Shown here in pieces: positions 1-4,947 of a stretch of DNA of 12,417 bases (position 1 is the stretch's first letter; the number at the start of each line of letters is the position of its first letter). The stretch is from Chlorobiota bacterium. GTDB lineage: Bacteria > Bacteroidota > Bacteroidia > Bacteroidales > F082. The stretch lies in assembly GCA_030619415.1 (NCBI GenBank), contig JAUXBM010000016.1:1-12417 (forward strand), written 5' to 3'. Below the pieces are notes generated by a model. The model was not told where the DNA came from, searched no databases, and saw only the letters and a program-made list of their open reading frames with translations. The position numbers and the translations under genes were made by a program.

Positions 1-395
1 TTAAGAAAGTGAACATTACGTATTGATGTTTAACAGACAGTTCAAATGCATAACACTACCTAAACGGCATTAAAACGCAGTTTAGTCAAATGTTAAATTC
101 CAATCAAACTAAATCCTGCGCATGCCCACGTGTCCTCACTTCTTATTGGTACTGGACAAGTGGAGGTGAGCAATTTCAACGATGCTGTCTGCTGATTAAT
201 AATCGCCACATCCAGCTTCCTCGCTCAACTCGCGGCGGCGAGCGTAGAGGATACAGAAGGGTTTGACGGTTTAGATGGGGAGAGGGACAAGTGCTCAGTA
301 CCTATGGTGGGCTAAATGAGATTTCGTTCAACACTAGCTTCAAACTACGCTTTGCAAACCGTTTGAAGCCTATTTATTGGCAAACTTTTTATTGT
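1..395. other. non-coding stretch, no supportable gene
   Basis: I see no convincing gene in this 395-base stretch. The only open frame begins at a GTG at 291, runs antisense into the 3' end of the nuclease gene and has no recognisable motif. The stretch does hold inverted repeats. One has arms at 217-253 (TCCTC..CGCTC against GAGCG..GAGGA) around a GC-rich core. A better one lies at 337-369 and is listed separately. It could be decayed DNA or a 3' untranslated region. Confidence 0.5.
337..369. other. 9-bp perfect inverted repeat beyond the nuclease gene
   Basis: GCTTCAAAC (337-345) and GTTTGAAGC (361-369) are perfect inverted repeats around a 15-nt loop. The structure lies about 27 bases past the stop codon of the minus-strand nuclease gene, where a terminator would be expected. 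Neither strand has a clear T run directly after the stem, so a classical Rho-independent terminator is not supported. An mRNA 3'-end stabilising hairpin or a protein-binding site is equally possible. Confidence 0.35.
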
Positions 396-1589
396 TTATT
401 GAGGCAGCGGAAGTCGAAACCACAACGGCATATGATCACTTACTTTGTGTTCAAAGCGTCCAAAGAAGTTTTTCTTCTTGGTTGTTGACATGCCCTTAAT
501 TGGAGTGGTCTCACCTAATGCTTTATGAAAGAGCTCAGTAAAATTGAAGACACCATAATTTGGTCCGACTCTACTACCACCCATGGTGTTGTTCTCCTTA
601 TACGTAGGCCATTCCGTATTCGAGTCCCTAAAGAACAGACCTATGTGGTCAAAGGTCTCGCTTAACCGGGCATTGGTTCTATACACCTCTGTTTCACCCT
701 GATGTATATCCAGAAAAGGGAAGTTTACATTTACCCTCTTTTTTTGGTCTGTTTCCGCATTACCCTCTTTATTATAGTTCTTCATTGACTTTTCGATTGT
801 ATCTCGATCCTTGACTGGGTTGTTATAGTCCAAGTTGAGATCACCTAACAGCATGAAATTTGGATGATAAGCCTTGTCGTTGTTTTTTACTCGTTGTATA
901 ATCCACTGCATAAGCGCGTGGAATTCTTGTCTGCGATCGCTCATGTAGTTGCCAAAAAACAAGTGTGCATTAACAGCCATGAAATCGTATGACCGTGTCC
1001 CAGGATGACCTTTAATTCTGAAACTTACACAATAGGGCTGCCTGATAAAGGAGAGAAACGTTGGCATTTTAATATTTTTAGGTTTCCCTTGCTTACCTGC
1101 TTTATAGTCTGCATATCTTTTTGCATATGGCTCCATGACCTTATGTATAGAGTCATAGTTTTCGGCCATTATCTGCAAAACTTTTGACCGGTCGAAGGTA
1201 ATGTCTGAAATCACTTCCCCTCTTTCTATTGTCTTCCAGCGGAAAATAAACCCTAGCCGTTCTCCAAGACCATTTTCACCAGGGTAAACACCTGTTTTGT
1301 CTGACACCACCATTCCAAATTCAGAACCTAGCAGATCCATGATACGGTTCATGCCGCTAAGGTCGTCCATGATTTCTTGGATAGCTATCAAGTCATATTG
1401 CCGGCAGATACGGGCTAGGAATTCCCACGTGTCAGAGCTGCGACTTAACGATGATCCAAGTTTACGAATGTTAAATGAACCTATGAGAGTACTTCCATAT
1501 ATGCGCTCTGGAAAGCCGAATTTACCTGGGTCAGCATCCAGTTGGTTGTTAATATTTTTCCATTCGGTAGAAGTGTATTGTGTTGTCAT
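396..1589 (-). CDS. endonuclease/exonuclease/phosphatase family protein
   Basis: This 397-residue protein has the DNase I-like EEP fold of metal-dependent phosphodiesterases and nucleases. All the fold's marker motifs are present in order: SFNIRKLG with Asn40, AIQEI with the metal-binding Glu72, VNAHL with His209, GDLNLDY with Asp250 and Asn252, FDHI with Asp314-His315, and the terminal SDHMPLW with Asp385-His386. The catalytic set is therefore intact and the enzyme is probably active. The first 30 residues resemble neither a lipoprotein nor a classical signal peptide, so it is likely cytoplasmic. Its 397 residues exceed the roughly 250-300 of a minimal EEP domain, because of inserts around 140-180 and 260-300. 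The gene stands alone, 149 bases from the next minus-strand gene. A TAAATTTG box at 1648-1655 may drive it. The substrate (DNA, RNA, phospholipid or inositol phosphate) cannot be inferred; a DNase-like role in an accessory region is only a guess. Confidence 0.85.
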   Translation of the reverse strand: MTTQYTSTEWKNINNQLDADPGKFGFPERIYGSTLIGSFNIRKLGSSLSRSSDTWEFLARICRQYDLIAIQEIMDDLSGMNRIMDLLGSEFGMVVSDKTGVYPGENGLGERLGFIFRWKTIERGEVISDITFDRSKVLQIMAENYDSIHKVMEPYAKRYADYKAGKQGKPKNIKMPTFLSFIRQPYCVSFRIKGHPGTRSYDFMAVNAHLFFGNYMSDRRQEFHALMQWIIQRVKNNDKAYHPNFMLLGDLNLDYNNPVKDRDTIEKSMKNYNKEGNAETDQKKRVNVNFPFLDIHQGETEVYRTNARLSETFDHIGLFFRDSNTEWPTYKENNTMGGSRVGPNYGVFNFTELFHKALGETTPIKGMSTTKKKNFFGRFEHKVSDHMPLWFRLPLPQ

Positions 1590-1647
1590 CTTAGTGTGTT
1601 TTTATGTGTGCTAACGGATGAGGCGATGGTGCGTGCCGCTTTTACTT

Positions 1648-1655
1648 CAAATTTA
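1648..1655 (-). promoter_or_regulatory. possible -7 promoter box for the EEP nuclease gene
   Basis: Read on the minus strand this is TAAATTTG, a match to the Bacteroidota -7 consensus TAnnTTTG, 58 bases before the ATG at 1589. I find no clear TTG at the expected -33 distance, so the call rests on the -7 box alone. Confidence 0.3.
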
Positions 1656-1738
1656 CGTTTTGTTTCCTGCTTTAAGTATTACTTCTGCTTTTTGTTTGAA
1701 ACCTTTCCTGGCATTCAATTATAACCTCTATTGCACTT

Positions 1739-2716
1739 TTATTCAAATAATTTTGTTTGACTATTCTCAGGTTCATTTGAAGTGATTTCCAGAAATTTTA
1801 TTCGAGGTCTTTTCTCTTTTATTTCTCCATCTTTGTCTAGCCTATCAACAAACCCTTTTAAAGTACAGTTAGAAAATAAAAAATCTTTAAAGGATATAAT
1901 GTTACCTTGATTTGGGAAACAAGTTAATACATGATTTCTGTAGTAAAATCCAATAGTATTTGAATTTTCATTTCCACGAGTTATGTGACCATCTAATTCC
2001 ACATAATCATTATGTTTTAGGTCAGGAAACAAAATTTCATCATCTTCCTCATTTGGCATAAAAATGAACTTACTACTTTTATCTACTCTTGCGATTTCTT
2101 TTTTTGAATCAGTTTCATTATAACTAACTTCAAGTTCCCTTTCTTCTTCAATAACTCGTGCGAGATTTATAAAAAGTTTGCTTGGACAATTAGAGAATAA
2201 TTCGACGAATTCTACAGGAACCCATAGTACATTTCCTTTTTCATTTGTTATTCCAACCGTACTATTATCTTTCGAAAACTTTAAGTTTTCTAATTTCTTT
2301 TTGGTAATGGTACCTAAGTGAACAGCTATTTTTAGAACCCAAGTCATGCCTTTAAAGGCTGCTTTAAAAACGTCCTTAAAACCTAAATCTTTAAAGTCAT
2401 TTTTAGCCATTTCACTCAATGCACTTCCAAAATATTTTGCTGCTCCCCATGTTAACGAGGTTTTGATTAATATCTCATTAATATCTTCAGGAAATATTGT
2501 CTCCCAACTCCCTTTGCGGATTCTTACAGGTAACTCAAAGTCGATTTTTTTCAGCTGGGGATTTTCTTGGAAAATAAAATACTTTAGCGCTTCGTCTATC
2601 CCTATTAACGCTTCTCCAGATTTTCGCGCATCAAGATAACCATCTTCAACTAGTAATCCCTCATATTTTATTAAAGCAAAAATCATGTCATCTTTGTTTT
2701 TCATAGTTTTTGGCAT
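1739..2716 (-). CDS. AT-rich protein of unknown function, two-part architecture
   Basis: I cannot name this protein with confidence. The N-terminal third (KYEGLLVEDGYLDARKSGEALIGIDEAL then ELPVRIRKGSWE, shown here in pieces) recalls a family of uncharacterised bacterial proteins with a conserved 'arg-Lys-Gly-Ser-Phe/Trp-Glu' strand, which I remember as DUF7946; this is from memory and unverified. A helical middle follows, then a strand-rich C-terminal part (about residues 195-310) that could be a small beta barrel. No catalytic motif, signal peptide or clear membrane span is visible. The reading frame can be opened from a TTG at 2725, but ATG codons at 2716 and 2704 are more credible starts; I used 2716. 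Sampled rows are about 31% G+C against about 45% in neighbouring genes, suggesting recent acquisition. The gene has no operon partner. A role in an accessory or defence function is speculation. Confidence 0.65.
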   Translation of the reverse strand: MPKTMKNKDDMIFALIKYEGLLVEDGYLDARKSGEALIGIDEALKYFIFQENPQLKKIDFELPVRIRKGSWETIFPEDINEILIKTSLTWGAAKYFGSALSEMAKNDFKDLGFKDVFKAAFKGMTWVLKIAVHLGTITKKKLENLKFSKDNSTVGITNEKGNVLWVPVEFVELFSNCPSKLFINLARVIEEERELEVSYNETDSKKEIARVDKSSKFIFMPNEEDDEILFPDLKHNDYVELDGHITRGNENSNTIGFYYRNHVLTCFPNQGNIISFKDFLFSNCTLKGFVDRLDKDGEIKEKRPRIKFLEITSNEPENSQTKLFE

Positions 2717-2725
2717 TAGGTACAA

Positions 2726-3071
2726 CTTATGTTTAAAAGGAATTGCGCTTATTTCCTATATACGAGTTGGTTTTTGTTTTGATTAATTCAACCAAATTTA
2801 TGCAATTGTATAAATAAGGCGTCATCCAACGGATTATTTATAATCGGTATAGATAGCCGGCGTACATAGGTTAACTCTATGAACAGGAATGCAAAACTTT
2901 GATGTCTGGTGAAATTCACTTTTACACCCTTTTTCGAGCAAAACATACCGTAGGACACCTCTGAGGAGTATATCTGTCTCCGGTCAACGTGTCCAAATGC
3001 TCTATAGGAAAAAGGACACATAGGGATACGACATAAACAGAAGACCTTGACTCGATCCTGAATATAAAATC
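2726..3071. other. intergenic stretch with a doubtful reading frame
   Basis: No convincing gene lies here. A minus-strand frame at 2788-3021 could encode 77 residues, but it shows no recognisable motif, has an odd composition (many Phe, Ile, Arg and Ser) and no visible promoter. The stretch contains the near-palindrome at 2797-2814 and the putative promoter of the AT-rich gene. It may be remnant DNA of an older insertion. Confidence 0.4.
2793..2800 (-). promoter_or_regulatory. possible -7 promoter box for the AT-rich gene
   Basis: On the minus strand this reads TAAATTTG, matching TAnnTTTG, about 75 bases before the likely ATG. It overlaps an 18-nt near-palindrome at 2797-2814 (TTTATGCAATTGTATAAA, perfect if one G-T pair is allowed), which could be an operator. 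The nearest upstream TTG is farther away than the usual -33 spacing, so this is tentative. Confidence 0.3.
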
Positions 3072-3179
3072 ATGAGTAAAGAAAAACAACGAATGTCGTT
3101 TGAGGATGTAGTAGTCCTCATTGTCCTCCTTGCTGCTATCATGCTCTTCGGCATCATCTGTCAGCGACCAGGTGCGTGA
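3072..3179 (+). CDS. possible 35-residue single-span membrane peptide
   Basis: An ATG at 3072 opens a 35-codon frame ending in TGA at 3177-3179. The peptide starts with a charged segment (MSKEKQRMSFED), continues with an uninterrupted hydrophobic run of about 18 residues (roughly Val13 to Cys30), and ends QRPGA. This is the layout of a small inner-membrane peptide with a basic N-terminus. Such peptides include type I toxins and small regulators of membrane complexes, but nothing here ties it to either. No Shine-Dalgarno sequence is visible, which is normal in Bacteroidota. It sits alone between the doubtful minus-strand frame and the repeat-rich stretch at 3180-3490. A chance frame is quite possible at this length. 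Confidence 0.4.
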   Translation: MSKEKQRMSFEDVVVLIVLLAAIMLFGIICQRPGA

Positions 3180-3213
3180 TGTAGGAGTAGCACTTCAACT
3201 ACCCCACTCAATA

Positions 3214-3243
3214 TGTACCCTATCTCTTAAGAGAAAAGGTACA
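3214..3243. repeat. 30-nt interrupted palindrome
   Basis: The arms TGTACC (3214-3219) and GGTACA (3238-3243) flank a perfect 12-nt palindrome TCTCTTAAGAGA, with three mostly unpaired bases on each side. A further GGTACA occurs at 3254-3259. It lies 35 bases past the stop of the small membrane-peptide frame. It has no T run, so it is more like a dyad binding site or a stabilising hairpin than a terminator. Confidence 0.45.
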
Positions 3244-3290
3244 AATGGGAAGGGGTACATTCCAAATCATCCGCAAAGATATTCGCACTC

Positions 3291-3355
3291 GCAATTCCGC
3301 AAGGTCATGTGAATGCTGATGAATTGCTTATATTTACGGAATCCGCAACCTTGCG
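3291..3355. repeat. nested inverted repeats, possible structured RNA
   Basis: Three overlapping inverted repeats share this segment: GCAATTC/GAATTGC, ATTCCG/CGGAAT and CGCAAGGT/ACCTTGCG (8 bp, perfect, arms 3298-3305 and 3348-3355). They are partly exclusive, so alternative folds are possible. No neighbouring gene explains them. Confidence 0.4.
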
Positions 3356-3489
3356 TAATGGCTCATTGCTACATGTGGGGTTGCTACGATTTCGAATGTG
3401 AATTAATTGTCATTCCGGAAGGGATGGCTCAGTAATAACCAGAACATTCGCTGCAGTTCTTTGTAAAGATGTTTGTCGAATTGTTTGTA

Positions 3490-3529
3490 CAAAAAGAAAA
3501 AGCCACCTACTAGATTTTCGTAAGTGGCT
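3490..3529 (-). terminator. Rho-independent terminator of the tRNA unit
   Basis: AGCCACCTAC (3501-3510) and GTAAGTGGCT (3520-3529) form a 10-bp stem with one mismatch and a 9-nt loop. Read on the minus strand the stem is followed by a T-rich tail (TTTTTCTTTTT). It starts 11 bases after the 3' end of tRNA-Asn, exactly where the terminator of that transcript should be. Confidence 0.8.
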
Positions 3530-3539
3530 GATCTCTTTG

Positions 3540-3613
3540 CTCCCCCTCAAGGACTTGAACCTTGGACCCTCTGATTAACAGTCAGATGCTCTAACCAACT
3601 GAGCTAAGGAGGA
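3540..3613 (-). tRNA. tRNA-Asn (anticodon GTT)
   Basis: On the minus strand this is a complete tRNA. The acceptor stem TCCTCCT/AGGGGGA has 7 pairs including one G-T. The D arm is GCTC-AGTTGGTTA-GAGC. The anticodon stem TCTGA/TCAGA encloses the loop CTGTTAA, giving anticodon GTT for asparagine. The T arm contains GGTTCAAGTCC and the discriminator base is G at 3540, as expected for Asn. CCA is not encoded (the next bases are CAA), so it must be added enzymatically. A good terminator follows, and a tRNA-Asn-derived sequence lies 11 bases upstream in the same transcript. Confidence 0.95.
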
Positions 3614-3624
3614 ATATTTCCTTT

Positions 3625-3688
3625 TCCTCTTTATCCCCTCTGATTAATCCCGCACGTGCGGGACTCTAACCAACTGAGCTAAAGAGGA
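3625..3688 (-). ncRNA. tRNA-Asn-derived RNA with a palindromic arm and no T arm
   Basis: Minus-strand bases 3688 to about 3664 match the 5' part of the adjacent tRNA-Asn (24 of 25 positions by eye, through the D arm), and bases 3647 to 3636 match its anticodon 3' side (TTAATCAGAGGG). Between them the anticodon 5' side is replaced by TCCCGCACGTGCGGGA (3648-3663), a perfect 16-nt palindrome able to form a 6-bp stem. The T arm is absent: the sequence passes straight to TAAAGAGGA, which pairs perfectly over 9 bp with the 5' end TCCTCTTTA. It cannot decode, since it has no GTT loop and no T arm. The perfect closing stem differs from that of the real tRNA yet remains fully paired, so it may be a maintained tRNA-like RNA rather than a random pseudogene. 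It lies between the promoter and tRNA-Asn and is probably co-transcribed. Confidence 0.6.
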
Positions 3689-3712
3689 ATATTTTTGTTT
3701 AAAAACGAGGCG

Positions 3713-3741
3713 CAAAAGTAAGCATTTTTTTATTTTGACAA
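3713..3741 (-). promoter_or_regulatory. promoter of the tRNA-Asn unit
   Basis: Read on the minus strand, TTGTCA (3741-3736) is followed 15 bases later by TACTTTTG (3720-3713), a perfect match to the Bacteroidota -7 box TAnnTTTG. Transcription would begin about 20 bases before the tRNA-Asn-derived RNA. The box continues into CGCC, as in the kinase promoter facing the other way. Confidence 0.7.
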
Positions 3742-3814
3742 TTTCTTTTTCAACAAATTTTCTCATCCGGCCAGGTAAGTTATATTCTGTAACTGTTATT
3801 ACAAGATGAAATCA

Positions 3815-3846
3815 TTGATGCACAGCTGCACATTTTGTTACTTTTG
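3815..3846 (+). promoter_or_regulatory. promoter of the PfkB kinase gene
   Basis: TTG at 3815-3817 and TACTTTTG at 3839-3846 (spacer 21) match the Bacteroidota -33/-7 pattern. The -7 box continues with CGCA. The ATG is only 18 bases past the box, so the leader must be very short. Confidence 0.65.
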
Positions 3847-3864
3847 CGCAAAAATTGAAATCAA

Positions 3865-4842
3865 ATGGCAAAAGTATTGGGTATTGGAAACGCATTGGTT
3901 GACCTGCTAATCAGGTTAGAAGATGACGACATATTGAGTAAATTAAACCTTTCGCTCGGAAGCATGACCCTGGTTGATGAACAGACCAGGAAACTGATTG
4001 GCGAAGAGAGTAAAAACCTTAAAAAGGAAATGGCATCAGGAGGATCGGCAGCCAATACGATCCACGGGCTGGCAAAACTTGGTATCGAAACTGCTTTTAT
4101 CGGCACAGTTGGAACTGATGAAACCGGTGATTTTTTCAAACAAGATTTGGTGAATAGTAACATCCAGCCCTTGCTAAACAGGAGCGAAACCCCAACCGGT
4201 ATCGCCAGTACACTCATCAGCAAAAACGGTGAGCGCACCTTTGGTACTTATTTAGGTGCTGCGATTGAGTTATCGGGCGAAAGTTTGTCACCCGCTCAAT
4301 TTGAGGGATTTGATATCATGCACGTTGAGGGATATCTTGTTCAGAACCATGATTTGCTCAAAACTGTTTTGAAATATGCTAAGCAGGCAGGCTCAAAAAT
4401 ATCGGTCGACATGGCAAGCTTCAATGTAGTTGAAGCCAACCTTGAGTTTTTTAAGGAAATGGTAAATCAATACGTTGATATCATATTTGCGAACGAAGAG
4501 GAGGCCCGGGCTTTCACCGGTAAAGAGCCGGAAGAAGCGTTGGACATCATTTCAGAATCTGCCGAAATTGCCGTGGTAAAAATTGGTAGCGAAGGATCAT
4601 TGGTCAAAAGCAATGAAACGATCTATACAATACCGCCCATTCCTGTTAAAGCGCAGGACACTACCGGCGCCGGTGATGCCTATGCTGCGGGTTTTTTATA
4701 CGGATTGATCTATAATCTTGGATTTGAAAAAGCCGGTTATATCGGTTCGCTGTTAGCCTCAACAACTATTGAAACACTTGGAGCAAGAATCAAAGACGAA
4801 AAATGGATATCCATCCTTCAGGAGATCGCCGGCCGGCGCTAG
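3865..4842 (+). CDS. PfkB-family carbohydrate/nucleoside kinase (adenosine kinase-like)
   Basis: This 325-residue cytoplasmic kinase transfers phosphate from ATP to a sugar or nucleoside hydroxyl. The N-terminal part has the family's small-domain signature GNALVDLL and the SGGSAANT substrate-binding segment (58-65). The C-terminal PfkB signature DTTGAGDAYAAGFLYG (265-280) contains the GAGD anion hole and the catalytic base Asp271. NEEEARAFTG (210-219) is the usual segment near the ATP site. Length and motif order fit adenosine kinase-like members common in Bacteroidota; ribokinase or another sugar kinase cannot be excluded, because specificity residues are not readable by eye. The ATG at 3865 is set by the promoter just upstream and by the normal N-terminal strand (MAKVLGIGNA). 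The gene is followed by a separate promoter for the EF-G paralogue, so the two are probably independent units. Confidence 0.85.
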   Translation: MAKVLGIGNALVDLLIRLEDDDILSKLNLSLGSMTLVDEQTRKLIGEESKNLKKEMASGGSAANTIHGLAKLGIETAFIGTVGTDETGDFFKQDLVNSNIQPLLNRSETPTGIASTLISKNGERTFGTYLGAAIELSGESLSPAQFEGFDIMHVEGYLVQNHDLLKTVLKYAKQAGSKISVDMASFNVVEANLEFFKEMVNQYVDIIFANEEEARAFTGKEPEEALDIISESAEIAVVKIGSEGSLVKSNETIYTIPPIPVKAQDTTGAGDAYAAGFLYGLIYNLGFEKAGYIGSLLASTTIETLGARIKDEKWISILQEIAGRR

Positions 4843-4866
4843 TTGTAATTCGTATAAATAAGGTGG

Positions 4867-4901
4867 TTGCCGCTGAACTTTCACATATTTTTTTACCTTT
4901 G
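4867..4901 (+). promoter_or_regulatory. promoter of the EF-G paralogue gene
   Basis: TACCTTTG (4894-4901) matches TAnnTTTG exactly and continues with CGC, as in the two other promoters of this window. A TTG at 4867-4869 is a possible -33 element but the spacing (24) is long. The leader to the ATG at 4948 would be about 40 bases. Confidence 0.55.
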
Positions 4902-4947
4902 CGCTCCTGCGAAAAATAAGTGCTAATCAATTAAGAATAGGAATATT

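Larger units (their letters stand above)
3180..3489. other. non-coding stretch rich in inverted repeats
   Basis: I see no supportable gene in these 310 bases. They carry several inverted repeats: TGTACC/GGTACA flanking TCTCTTAAGAGA (3214-3243), GCAATTC/GAATTGC (3291-3297 and 3321-3327), ATTCCG/CGGAAT (3294-3299 and 3337-3342) and CGCAAGGT/ACCTTGCG (3298-3305 and 3348-3355). The density of overlapping pairings suggests a structured RNA or a decayed mobile-element end; neither can be decided from sequence alone. Confidence 0.45.

Noticed and set aside
28..98. attC-like integron site: GTTTAAC (28-34) and GTTAAAT (92-98), 71 bases apart
   Set aside because: The outer core boxes fit and pair, but I find no convincing inner L boxes, no second site with similar layout, and no integrase or cassette-like gene order.
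291..488. Plus-strand 65-residue frame from GTG 291
   Set aside because: It overlaps the 3' end of the nuclease gene on the opposite strand and has no recognisable feature.
1739..2725. TTG at 2725 as the start of the AT-rich gene
   Set aside because: Two ATG codons lie just downstream (2716 and 2704), and the extra residues add no recognisable sequence.
2788..3021. Minus-strand 77-residue reading frame
   Set aside because: No motif, odd composition, and no start signal; best treated as non-coding until a conserved homologue is shown.
3214..3243. Rho-independent terminator for the small membrane-peptide frame
   Set aside because: The dyad has no T run on the plus strand after the stem and its inner bases pair poorly.
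3121..3312. Plus-strand 63-residue frame
   Set aside because: Ser/Leu-rich, overlaps the possible membrane peptide in another frame and runs across the inverted repeats; likely chance.
3540..3613. tRNA-Asn as the integration site of an island extending to the left
   Set aside because: The tRNA is followed at once by its own good terminator, no second copy of its 3' end is seen in 1-3500, and no integrase is in the window.
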